Below, piece after piece: positions 27,062 through 35,240 of a DNA stretch of 64,000 nucleotides. Each line of letters opens with the position of its first letter. Position 1 is the stretch's first letter. The position numbers were made by a program, and so were the translations under genes. Source of the stretch: Jaenimonas drosophilae (lineage: Eukaryota; Euglenozoa; Kinetoplastea; Trypanosomatida; Trypanosomatidae); the NCBI GenBank assembly GCA_030849065.1, contig JASAON010001645.1:62001-126000 (forward strand), written 5' to 3'. The notes under the pieces were generated by a model. It saw only the letters and a list, made by a program, of their open reading frames with translations, searched no databases and was not told where the DNA came from.

Positions 27062-29206
27062 ATGGCCCCCAACGATGTTCTTCCGCCCAACTTGCAGCGC
27101 TTCTTTGACAAGATGGGCAAAGACTTTGACAATCGCGAGTACGCCAAGTGCATTCGTGCGGCGGACTCCATCCTGAGTGTGGTGCCCGACCACGCCGACA
27201 GCATCGCCATGAAGGGCCTCTCCCTCTTCCACCAAGACTCCCGTGAGGCGGGCTTGGACCTCATCAAGCATGCCATCAGCCTCTGCCCCAAATCCACCAT
27301 TGCGTGGCACTCACTCGGCATGTGCCGCCGCGTAGAGAACAACTTCGCCGACGCCCTGCGGGCCTTCAAGGTGGCCGCCTCCACCGACGCCGTCAACACC
27401 AACATTCTGCGCGACGTGAGCACCACCTGCGTGCAGGTACGTGACTGGGAGGAGTTCCTCAAGGCACGAGAGTCCATGCTGACCTTGAAGCCAACGGTCC
27501 GGGCCAACTGGGTCGCACTGGCCTGCGCCCACCGCGTCATTGGCCACCCAAAGCTGGCGGCGGCACTCATGGACGTGATGGCAGATATCATGAGCGCCGG
27601 GGATAATGCCGTGGCCGTCTCCGAGGCCCACCTCTTCCGCGTGGAGTTGTACCTTGAGAGCCGTGAGCCACAACGTGCGCTGGAGATTCTCAAGGCGCAC
27701 CAGTCAGACATCAAGGATGACTACTTCCGCGTTCTCCTTCGGGCCAAGGCCCACGTTATGCTCGGTCGCAAGGCCGATGCAGAGAAGGCCTACATGGAGC
27801 TCATCACCATGGGCCTCAGTGAGGGCGACAGCATCGCCGCCATGGCACAGCTGCGGAAGATCCCTCTAGACGCCTTCATGCGCCCCAAACACCAACATGA
27901 CAAGTACGTGCAGCTCCTGGATGAGGTGCTCTCTGCCGCCCCCAGGTGTGACTACGCAAGGCGGCACTACCTAGACTGTGTCCCGCTGGACGGGTTCAAG
28001 GAGCGTCTGGCCTCCTTCGCCAAGCTCTACATCACCAAGATGATCCCCTCCCTCTTCAGCGTGCTCAAGTCGCTCTACATGGATGCGGCCCGTGTGGCCA
28101 TGATTGAGGAGGTCTTTCATCAGTGGGAGTCTGAGTTGGTGGCGGGCCGCTTTGACTGCTTTGGGACGGAGCGCAATCCATGCTACATCCTCTGGATCTG
28201 GACCTTCCTCGCCTCGCACTACCGTCGGACAGGGGACTACGTCAAGGCCCACGCCTACATCACCAAGGCCATTGACCACACACCCACCCTGGAGTTGCTC
28301 TACGTGGAGAAGGCCCGTATCTTCGCCCGCCAAGGCAAGACCGCCGAGGCCGCGGAGCAGGCGGACTTCGCCCGACGCCTCGATCTTCAGGATAAGTACC
28401 TCAATAGCAAAGCCGCCAAGTACTACTTTCGCAACAATGAGGTGGATAAGGGCGAGGAAACCATGCAGATCTTCTTCAAGGACGTCACCGTGCCTGGAGA
28501 GACCTACTTGACGATTCTGGAGTCGCAGTGTAGTTGGTATGAGCGTGAGGTGGGAGAGGCTTTCCTGCGCCGCGGGGACGTCTACGCCGCCCTGCAGAAG
28601 CTCCTCATGTTTGAGGTGCATCACCGCCACAACCACAATGAGATGTCCGACTTTCACAACTACGTCTTCCGCATGAACACGATGCGGACCTGGTTCGATG
28701 TCATTGACTGCGACGACCACATGGGCCGCAACAAGTACTTCCTCCGCTTCTGCCCAGGCCTCGTGCGGGCCTACCTGAAGGTGGAGGAGATGGGCGAGGA
28801 GGCGGTGCGGGCTGCACACACGCCCATTCCCCCACTGAACCTGGAGGGGCAGAGCCCCGAAGAGGTGAAGCGTCTGACGAAGCTCCAGGAGGATTACCAC
28901 CTGGCCCAGCTTGACCTGAGTGAGCCGCTGGAGAAGGCGAAGCGCTACCTCGGCTACCTCCTTGAGTACCGCCCCAACCTTGCCGAGACCCACAGACTGG
29001 CCGTGGCCTTTTACACTAAGACGGAGAAGCCCCTCCTCGTGGCCCGTGCCCTCCTCGCGTGGAAGAAGGTCACCAATGCCAACGTGGAGGAGGTGGCCAG
29101 CGCCACCAGGGACTTTGAGCTGGGGCTTTACGCCCAATCCGCATCACACATGAACGGTCGCGTGAAGGCAGTCGTGGATGAGCTCCTTCGCCTGACCAAG
29201 TTGTAG
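27062..29206 (+). CDS. NAA15: N-terminal acetyltransferase A auxiliary subunit (NAA15/NAT1)
   Basis: From ATG 27062 the protein is 714 residues; the upstream extension to a GTG at 27020 codes for a His-rich stretch and was not used. It consists of helical TPR-type repeats along its whole length, with family-typical text: ILSVVPDHADSIAMKGLSLF (about 36-55), STIAWHSLGMCRRVENNFADALRAFKVAAS, a TPR at TLELLYVEKARIFARQGKTAEAAEQADFARRLDLQDKYLNSKAAKY, and FDVIDCDDHMGRNKYFLRF. NAA15 is the ribosome-anchoring scaffold that holds the catalytic NAA10 to acetylate Ser/Ala/Thr N termini after Met removal. Length is at the short end for the family (human 866). The last three residues are TKL, a chance match to PTS1 in a cytosolic protein. 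Confidence 0.93.
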   Translation: MAPNDVLPPNLQRFFDKMGKDFDNREYAKCIRAADSILSVVPDHADSIAMKGLSLFHQDSREAGLDLIKHAISLCPKSTIAWHSLGMCRRVENNFADALRAFKVAASTDAVNTNILRDVSTTCVQVRDWEEFLKARESMLTLKPTVRANWVALACAHRVIGHPKLAAALMDVMADIMSAGDNAVAVSEAHLFRVELYLESREPQRALEILKAHQSDIKDDYFRVLLRAKAHVMLGRKADAEKAYMELITMGLSEGDSIAAMAQLRKIPLDAFMRPKHQHDKYVQLLDEVLSAAPRCDYARRHYLDCVPLDGFKERLASFAKLYITKMIPSLFSVLKSLYMDAARVAMIEEVFHQWESELVAGRFDCFGTERNPCYILWIWTFLASHYRRTGDYVKAHAYITKAIDHTPTLELLYVEKARIFARQGKTAEAAEQADFARRLDLQDKYLNSKAAKYYFRNNEVDKGEETMQIFFKDVTVPGETYLTILESQCSWYEREVGEAFLRRGDVYAALQKLLMFEVHHRHNHNEMSDFHNYVFRMNTMRTWFDVIDCDDHMGRNKYFLRFCPGLVRAYLKVEEMGEEAVRAAHTPIPPLNLEGQSPEEVKRLTKLQEDYHLAQLDLSEPLEKAKRYLGYLLEYRPNLAETHRLAVAFYTKTEKPLLVARALLAWKKVTNANVEEVASATRDFELGLYAQSASHMNGRVKAVVDELLRLTKL

Positions 29207-29429
29207 ACGTCGTGCGAGGAGGCGGAGGCCGCACACACATCATCATCGTCCAGTTTCATAACATAATCTGAATCCTGGGTAGTAAAGGAGGTGGATTCTG
29301 GTATCGTGGAGGAGGGGGAGGCACCTCAACGTTCGTCCTCCTTCCTTCATTCCTTCTATAACCCCTTCGTCCGACAATGCAGGAACAATAGCTCACCCAA
29401 GGTGTGATGTTGTGCTGCTGCATCCCACT

Positions 29430-29476
29430 CTACTTCTCCTTTGTTTTTATCTTCGTATCTCCCATTCTCTGTGTAG
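29430..29476 (+). promoter_or_regulatory. Predicted spliced-leader acceptor for the PARP-finger/PBZ gene
   Basis: A long T/C-rich tract (CTACTTCTCCTTTGTTTTT and on) ends in GTGTAG with AG at 29475-29476, 17 bases before ATG 29494. The upstream in-frame ATG 29407 would encode a false hydrophobic signal-like leader from this tract. Confidence 0.65.
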
Positions 29477-29493
29477 AAGGCCGCTCATTCATC

Positions 29494-30138
29494 ATGCCCA
29501 AGTTGATGGTGGAGTACGCCAAGTCGGGCCGGGCCAAGTGTGCCTGCGGCAAGGCCATTGCCAAGCATGAGGTGCGAATTGGCACTGAGGTGATTCTCCC
29601 CTACAGCGATGAAGGAACCTCGTCGTGGAAGTGGAGGCACCTCTGCTGCTTCACGGACCGGCAGCTGAAGAACGCCACCACCTCAGGTGACCTGGAATCC
29701 ATCGACGGCCTAGAGAGTCTCGCACCAGCCGATAAAGTGCTGGTGCAGCAAATGACGACGGGGGCGTTGGTGGGCAAGACGGACATCATTGGCCGCGTTG
29801 GTGATGTGCAGAACGCCCCCATCAGCGGAGAGCTGTTGGCGAAGGCTGCACCGGCCAAGCGTACGCCAAAGGAGGGGGCAGCGAAGAAGACGCGGGCGCC
29901 AAAGGCAGCCAAGCTAAAGGCGGAGGAGGAAATAGATTCCGATGCGACGGAGGAGTACGAGGTTGAGCTGGAGGCCGTCACCGCGAAGCAGAAGTGCCCG
30001 TATGGGGCCTCGTGCTTCCGCACCAATCCCGAACACTTTGCGCAGTTTTCCCACGACGATGGTGACGAGGATCTCGGATCTGCGACCTCCATGAAACCGG
30101 TTCTTCGTGGGAAAAAGAAGGCCAGGGTGGAAGGCTGA
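29494..30138 (+). CDS. PARP-type zinc finger plus PBZ zinc finger protein
   Basis: From ATG 29494 the protein is 214 residues. Residues 5-55 are a PARP-type zinc finger, a DNA nick/break-binding module: EYAKSGRAKCACGKAIAKHEVRIG with ligands Cys16, Cys18 and then His49 and Cys52 in WRHLCCF. The first ligand pair is CxC rather than the usual CxxC. Residues 168-187 are a PBZ (poly-ADP-ribose-binding) finger: CPYGASCFRTNPEHFAQFSH, fitting C-x5-C-x6-H-x5-H with Cys168, Cys174, His181 and His187. A basic and acidic linker (Lys/Ala-rich, then a Glu/Asp-rich stretch) joins them. There is no PARP catalytic domain. A protein that senses DNA ends and reads poly-ADP-ribose is expected to act in DNA repair in the nucleus. 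Confidence 0.88.
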   Translation: MPKLMVEYAKSGRAKCACGKAIAKHEVRIGTEVILPYSDEGTSSWKWRHLCCFTDRQLKNATTSGDLESIDGLESLAPADKVLVQQMTTGALVGKTDIIGRVGDVQNAPISGELLAKAAPAKRTPKEGAAKKTRAPKAAKLKAEEEIDSDATEEYEVELEAVTAKQKCPYGASCFRTNPEHFAQFSHDDGDEDLGSATSMKPVLRGKKKARVEG

Positions 30139-30172
30139 GCTCCCCTACCCAACACCTCCCCTCGCTCTCTAC

Positions 30173-30194
30173 CACACACACACACACACACACA
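30173..30194. repeat. (CA)n microsatellite
   Basis: Eleven CA units just downstream of a stop codon at 30138. A T/C-rich tract with AG at 30282-30283 follows and is the likely splice acceptor of the next gene. Confidence 0.85.
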
Positions 30195-30309
30195 ACAACA
30201 CTCTGCTGCTCATCACACATTCACTTCATGCCTTCGTCACATCCTTGTACTCTTCTTCTTCACCTTCTCTCCTTTGTGTGTAGGTGGCTGAGAGAGAGAA
30301 TCACAGAAC

Positions 30310-31164
30310 ATGGGCTGCACAGAATCTGCTGATATTCCCCACAAGCGAACGCTGACGCAGCTCCGCAGCCTTCAGGACACCATTGTCGTGTTGCGTGAAC
30401 GCATATCGGCCACACTCCAGTGCTCTGAGAAGCTGATTGACAGCATCCGCATTTCAGTGAACCGGTACAACCAGCTAGGTGCGACGAACTTTGCCGCCAT
30501 CAAGCGGTACAGGGGTGATGTGCCACACACCAACATCAACCGACAGCTTGCCGCGAATGTTCAGAATTCCATGGAAATTGTGACCACCGACGAGGCCCCC
30601 CGCTTCCGGGCCATCAACACCAAGTTGTTAGAGCAGCTGGAGGAGTTGAATAGCGACCGCAGGGCCATCGAGGCACGGTTCAAGAGCCTCAGTCGGCTCA
30701 TCGAGTCAAGGCAATCGGCAGAGATGTCGCTACGCAGCGCCCAGGAGAAAGGGACAACCACAGACAAGGAACGTGAGAAGCTCGATGAGCTCAATCGAAA
30801 GGTGGCACACCTTCAAGCAGAATCCAAGGACAGCGAGGAGCGGCGTATGAGGGAACTGGAAATGCTCCAGGCNAGCGAGGCTTCACCAGTGGGCAAAGAA
30901 GCATCATTCCGCAATTCGTCATCCTGCCCCGACGCCGGCCCCGTGAGCAACAATCCTCCGTTCAACAGCTGTACGGCAGACCTACCGCCATCACAGGACG
31001 ACCAACAGGCTCCCGCCACCAAGATTTCCGTGGGTCGAACACAGACATCCGAGGCTGCGTGGGGGTTTGATTCTGCTGCACGGGTCTCACCCGCCCCGCA
31101 GGAGCCAGTGGATGGGGAAGACATCTACAATATGCAGCCACCCACACAACGGGCAACCGTGTAG
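30310..31164 (+). CDS. Coiled-coil protein with N-terminal MGC dual-acylation motif
   Basis: A 284-residue protein starting MGCTES. Gly2 with Ser6 fits N-myristoylation, and Cys3 fits palmitoylation, so it should be membrane-attached; in kinetoplastids this pattern is typical of flagellar and pellicular membrane proteins. Residues about 15-190 are helical and coiled-coil-forming (LRSLQDTIVVLRERISATLQ; LEQLEELNSDRRAIEARFKSL; EREKLDELNRKVAHLQAES). The C-terminal 95 residues are disordered and Pro/Ser-rich. The sequence has one undetermined base at 30873, the third position of a GCN codon, so residue 188 is Ala whatever the base. It is the last gene before the tRNA cluster. No named family recognised. 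Confidence 0.65.
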   Translation: MGCTESADIPHKRTLTQLRSLQDTIVVLRERISATLQCSEKLIDSIRISVNRYNQLGATNFAAIKRYRGDVPHTNINRQLAANVQNSMEIVTTDEAPRFRAINTKLLEQLEELNSDRRAIEARFKSLSRLIESRQSAEMSLRSAQEKGTTTDKEREKLDELNRKVAHLQAESKDSEERRMRELEMLQXSEASPVGKEASFRNSSSCPDAGPVSNNPPFNSCTADLPPSQDDQQAPATKISVGRTQTSEAAWGFDSAARVSPAPQEPVDGEDIYNMQPPTQRATV

Positions 31165-31342
31165 GACGTTAACATCACCCAGTTGCAGCAGAAAATAGAT
31201 TTTAGCTTCATTAATCGTAACCAAACCCATGCCTTCGCTCTTGATAAGACCTGCGCTGCGCTGCTCCTCAATGGTTGCATCACCCCCCTCCTTAAATAGA
31301 TCCACCGAAGCTGATTCAAATCAAGGCGAATCAGGCGAGGGC

Positions 31343-31348
31343 AAAAAA
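31343..31348 (-). terminator. Pol III terminator of tRNA-Arg
   Basis: On the - strand a T6 run begins two bases after the tRNA-Arg discriminator base. Confidence 0.8.
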
Positions 31349-31349
31349 T

Positions 31350-31421
31350 CATCCGTGACAGGATTCGAACCTGCAACCCTCTGATCCGTAGTCAGATGCT
31401 CTTCCATTGAGCCACACGGAC
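31350..31421 (-). tRNA. tRNA-Arg (anticodon ACG)
   Basis: Read on the - strand, a full 72-base cloverleaf: acceptor GTCCGTG pairing with CACGGAT (first pair G-U), D stem GCTC/GAGC, anticodon stem TCTGA/TCAGA with loop CTACGGA (anticodon ACG, codon CGU and, with inosine, CGC/CGA), and T arm GCAGG-TTCGAAT-CCTGT. Internal A and B boxes are intact and a T-run follows. Confidence 0.95.
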
Positions 31422-31479
31422 ACATTAACAAACAAAAGATGAAAATTGCAAATATTATTGATTTCTGGATGAAAAGGAA

Positions 31480-31563
31480 TCCTTCCGGCCGGAATCGAAC
31501 CAGCGACCCTGTGATACCTGCTATCTCTACAGTCACATGCTCTACCAATTGAGCTACAGAAGG
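31480..31563 (-). tRNA. tRNA-Tyr (anticodon GUA) with an 11-nt intron
   Basis: Read on the - strand: acceptor CCTTCTG/CGGAAGG, D stem GCTC/GAGC, anticodon stem TGTGA/TCACA, T arm GCTGG-TTCGATT-CCGGC. Between the anticodon stem halves are 18 bases (starting CTGTA) instead of 7, so an 11-base intron lies just 3' of the GTA anticodon. This matches trypanosome tRNA-Tyr, known as the intron-containing tRNA of these organisms. It ends with an A discriminator. Confidence 0.95.
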
Positions 31564-31636
31564 TTCTGAAAAACCTGTTTTTTGGAATTATTTAAACAGA
31601 ACTTCTTGTGATTATTCAGCAAACTGTGCTTATGTG

Positions 31637-31708
31637 TTCTCGGTAGTATAGTGGTTAGTATACCCGCCTGTCACGCGGGTGACCCGGGTTCAATTCCCGG
31701 CCGGGAAG
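31637..31708 (+). tRNA. tRNA-Asp (anticodon GUC)
   Basis: A 72-base cloverleaf on the + strand: acceptor TTCTCGG/CCGGGAA with one G-U pair, anticodon stem CCCGC/GCGGG with loop CTGTCAC (anticodon GTC), and T arm CCGGG-TTCAATT-CCCGG, with discriminator G. It is divergent from tRNA-Tyr, 73 bases away. Confidence 0.96.
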
Positions 31709-31709
31709 C

Positions 31710-31715
31710 TTTTTT
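31710..31715 (+). terminator. Pol III terminator of tRNA-Asp
   Basis: A T6 run starting two bases after the discriminator base of tRNA-Asp. Confidence 0.85.
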
Positions 31716-33060
31716 AACTACTCCGAATTTCTGCCCCTCCCACCGCGTCTAAATTAAGAGGTGTGCCGCGGAACGGTCCCGGGCGTAACCCCCACCCGTT
31801 CGTGTTTCACCCCCTCGGGAAAACAAGACGCGAATTCCATACATTGCAACGGTGGGTTTGTTAATGGCCTTGGATTTCCACCAAGAAGTTGGTGGCCAGC
31901 AATTGGCCTTTCGCCACCCGCGAAGCCGCAAGGAACAACCATTCGAAACAATACGCAGCTGGAATGATATGCGTCGCGAATTTAAGAAGAACTACAACTC
32001 TTCCGCGGAGTTGTTTTGGTAATGCTTTTCGTGGTGAGACCCAATTCCTCCCAAACAATCCCGGGAATCCGGGCCACCCCCCCCCAAGGCAGCCATCAGA
32101 AGCCGAACCCCGCCAGGGGAATTGAAGACCGCCAGCGCAAGCGCAGAAGCATTCCCCGACAAGCCCGCCGGCTGTTAAACAAACGAACGGCCTTTGCAAA
32201 TCACATAGCAGCGTAACTTTCCTCGATGCCCCTGGATCCCGCAACCGAGAATGCTTTCCAGCCGCGCGGGGCGGGTTTTCTATGTTCTACAGAATCCGCG
32301 CCAGGTCCGCTTTGGGGTGGTGGGGTTTTCGATTTCCGCGTTGCGGAACGTTCGCGCCGCCCCATGCTTGGGCACCAACAAATCCCGCATAGTTGGCGTT
32401 GGCGGTGTGGTTGCAATGCGGCGCGCTTTGGGGGTTTGGCGGCCCCCCCAATCCCCCATTTCAGATTTGCGTTGGGAAGGCGCGTCGGCCGTTTAATTTC
32501 GAGGTTTCGTGCGCGCGCGCGGGGGGGGGGGTTGATTCCGGCGGAAAAGCTTTTTTCACCGGGCCCGTTCCGCGTTTGGAGGATGGATTGCCCCCGATCC
32601 TCTTCGGCAAAATCGTGCGCAAACTGGGCGGGTCCTTGGTTTGGCGCGGGGGTATGCGGCCCCCCCCCTGTTCAATGTTTTTGTGGGTGTGTATATTGGG
32701 GGGGGGGGGGTTATCCATGGTGTGCGATTCCCGTTTCTTGGCGTTTCGTGGCTGCGAACCCCCCTCGGGGGGGGGGGGGGGGGTTGTGCTTCTCTTTTTG
32801 CGGGCGGCGGGTTGTGTTTTTTCGACGATTTGGATTTCCACTTCTTCCCGGTTCCAGAATAGGGCAACCCCCGCAAACAAGACGAGGAGCCCATGCAACC
32901 CCGAAGCAATATCCCACGCACGCTTGGTTCGCCGGGCGAATTTGTGATGTCTGTTTGGTGCTTCGCTGGCGGTGCTTGCCATTGGTGGTGAGCTCCGTAG
33001 GCATTGGGTGGTGATATTGATGCCGCGGAGCATTCTCTGTGTCCTGAATTGTGTTTTGCG
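31716..33060. other. Homopolymer-rich, probably unreliable sequence
   Basis: No gene is supportable. The segment is crowded with G and C homopolymers found nowhere else at this density: C9 at 32077-32085, G11 at 32521-32531, C9 near 32660, G13 at 32698-32710 and G17 at 32767-32783. Doubled short motifs are also frequent. It reads like low-quality base calls or a poorly resolved repeat. Open frames of 120-260 codons here are composition artefacts. Confidence 0.6.
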
Positions 33061-33756
33061 TCAGGTGATAATGCTGATGGCTATTTGCGTGAGGGTTCCC
33101 GTATTGTAACTGATGCAGTAGAATCGCCTGCTAAGTGAATTCCGATCGCTCTTGGTAGATTTGAGGGTAGGGCATTTCTGTTCTTTTTTTTTTCTGACTG
33201 TCAGCAGTGGCTCTTGTGAGCTTTGTTGTTTATTCTCATGGAGCACGCAGAGATTGGAATGGGATTGATACAGTGTGATGAAGGCCCGTTCTCTCTGCCT
33301 TGGGGATTCTGCAGTTTGCTTGACCATCAGCTGCTTTCTTCGTCTGTTTTCTTGTGGGGGATATGCTGCGCTGATCCTTTCTCAAGGATTGCCTTCCTCC
33401 CTGCGCAAGCTGTTGGGATCCATTGAGAAAAGTTGTCATTGTTCCCCGACAGCAGTGAACTTAGCTACGCACATCTCCCTAATCCACTCTCTCTGAGTCA
33501 AGCCGACTAGTGGTTACTTTGAGGGGAGCTCCCACGTGACATCTGTGGAGTACCCAAAGGAAATGCAGCGAAGTTACTCTTGGTTTCAATCATCTTGCAC
33601 ACACTAACAACCTTCCCAGTTAGTGAACGATTGCTTCAGGGTCCATGCACGCCAAAACATTTTAAAATAAGCCAAATGAAATTATGGAAGGCTTAGCGTT
33701 TCCAAAATCATGTACCGGATAGCTCTCGGTTCCAACACATTGTCAAGTCAATGATC

Positions 33757-33809
33757 GCACATCCAGCATTTGGATGTCATGGATCATGACTGGGATGCTG
33801 GAGATGTGC
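33757..33809. other. Long near-perfect hairpin (possible structural RNA)
   Basis: Outer arms GCACATCCAGCAT (33757-33769) and ATGCTGG-AG-ATGTGC (33795-33809) pair over 13 bp with a two-base bulge. Inner arms GTCATG (33776-33781) and CATGAC (33785-33790) pair over 6 bp around a three-base loop. An AGA follows the 3' arm directly. It could be a small non-coding RNA or only a palindrome. Confidence 0.45.
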
Positions 33810-34365
33810 AGAGTGACCCTGGTCTGGAATTCTTGTAACTTTTTCGGTGACCTCTGCAGCGGTCGTCTGAGAGACTGATGATCAATGTGGTTCGAGTTGT
33901 AAATCGCAACATGGTTTCTGTTGCTGTTCTCTTACCCGTTCCACTCTGAGCGCTTACTGTTCTTATTCAGAGGCTCACAATCTGAGCGATGATATTTTTG
34001 CGGAATGGCAAGTGTGTTCGGGCAAACTTGAACCCTACAGGGTGGCTTGCTTCACTCGAGAGTCGTTTCTTTGGTTATCGTCGATCGATTTTGCAGTTGA
34101 TAAGCAGAGGGAAAAAAACTCGTTACGCAAGGCAGTTTTGATTGGGTCTATTTCTTATGCGGGATTGGAAGTTTCTCACTTGGAGAAATTGTCAACCCGC
34201 TCGATTGCTCACTAAGCATACTCAGCTCAGCTGTCACAAGCTCAAATACGTTTATCCTTCTCTGAGAAGTTCCCTCTACGCTCAGGGTGTTATAACTGAC
34301 CGCGGCGCCAAACCGCCGAAGTGGTGATATCGTGAGCGAGAGACGAAAAAGACTGGCGGCCAGAC

Positions 34366-34387
34366 AGAGAGAGAGAGAGAGAGAGAG
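34366..34387. repeat. (GA)n microsatellite
   Basis: Eleven AG units in the gene-free spacer. Confidence 0.9.
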
Positions 34388-35189
34388 TGAACGAAAAGAG
34401 CTAAACGAGCAAAATTGTTTTCCTCGCGCTTGGATTCTGCAGCAATACCACATTCTTCATCTCTACCCGCCACCGATAGCAAAAAGCAACTTTGAATCTC
34501 GGTGATTTACCGACCTGTATATCGATTGCAGGCGCTGGTTAATATTATCTCCACTGTGCCTTTGCGCGTTTGCGGTGGACGTTTGAACCATATGGAGGCT
34601 CCTCAAAGCTATCGATGCGTCTGACAGAGCAGTTCTAATCTTTGGCTCGATCCTCTTTCTAACTGGCTACACTGGTACACTAAGCGTTATTTATTTCATA
34701 CTTAAATGGTGGATTATGCGAGACCACAGAATTGAGCTTCTGTTTGCGCTAGTGCGTCATGTTGGGAACAGAAGCCGTACGCTAATTTTTGTTCAGGTTG
34801 TACGAAGACTGTGGCGTTTCCTCGTTGTTGATCCAACATGCTGTGTGCTTGTATCTCCATCTCAATCGTCCCTCCTGCCGTCTCACCTCTTTGACTCAGT
34901 CCATCAAATAGTTACTTTTCCAGATACATTGGAGCACTCTATTCAGCCACCAGGGGTAACGATTCGTTTCAAGCTGAAGACTACGACACTTGAATGTTTA
35001 TACGCTGAGACGACTACTGACTGCGATTTCACGTGCTTTAATCCTCCCATCCCAAAATTTTGGAACAAGGTGGAGATTTTTTTTCGTTGTGAATTCTCCT
35101 TTTGTCATACCACCATTGATCTTTGTTGATCCACATATAGTTCTTGTTTTGTCTGCTCTCTGCGTGAATTTTGCGCGTTCACGATACTT

Positions 35190-35220
35190 CCCACTCCTTC
35201 GTTGCTGCACTGTGACACAG
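35190..35220 (+). promoter_or_regulatory. Candidate splice acceptor of the giant gene
   Basis: A T/C-rich stretch (CCCACTCCTTCGTTGCTGC) ends in GACACAG with AG at 35219-35220, 20 bases before ATG 35241. Confidence 0.5.
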
Positions 35221-35240
35221 GCAAAAGAACTCTCCTTCCC

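Larger units (their letters stand above)
33061..35218. other. Gene-free spacer between the tRNA cluster and the second gene array
   Basis: About 2.1 kb of more A/T-rich, normal-looking sequence with no frame I can support as a gene; the longest (138 codons at 34716) lacks protein-like character. It contains a (GA)11 run at 34366-34387 and the hairpin at 33757-33809. Together with the tRNA genes it probably marks the boundary between two polycistronic units. Confidence 0.55.

Noticed and set aside
27971..29137. A 388-codon frame on the - strand across NAA15
   Set aside because: Antisense shadow of a GC-rich gene; no recognisable protein.
29198..29206. C-terminal TKL of NAA15 as a glycosomal PTS1
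   Set aside because: The protein family is ribosome-bound in the cytosol, and a weak tripeptide match alone is not evidence.
29404..29493. Signal-peptide-like extension of the PARP-finger protein
   Set aside because: The same reasoning: T/C tract read as Phe/Leu/Ser, then AG at 29475-29476 just before ATG 29494.
31165..31349. A further gene between the coiled-coil gene and tRNA-Arg
   Set aside because: Only 185 bases, with no frame or RNA fold that I can recognise.
32226..33014. A 262-codon open frame in the homopolymer-rich block
   Set aside because: Its residues reflect G/C runs and doubled motifs, several overlapping frames in both strands are open at once, and it has no protein-like pattern.
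33880..33950. Possible C/D-box snoRNA (TGATGA followed by CTGA about 65 bases on) with a B-box-like GGTTCGAGT
   Set aside because: The C box lacks the leading purine, no terminal stem pairs, and the T-arm around the B-box-like sequence does not pair as a tRNA.
34716..35129. A 137-codon frame before the giant gene
   Set aside because: Cys/Phe-rich, no domain, no good leader, and composition like spacer DNA. I cannot support it as a gene.
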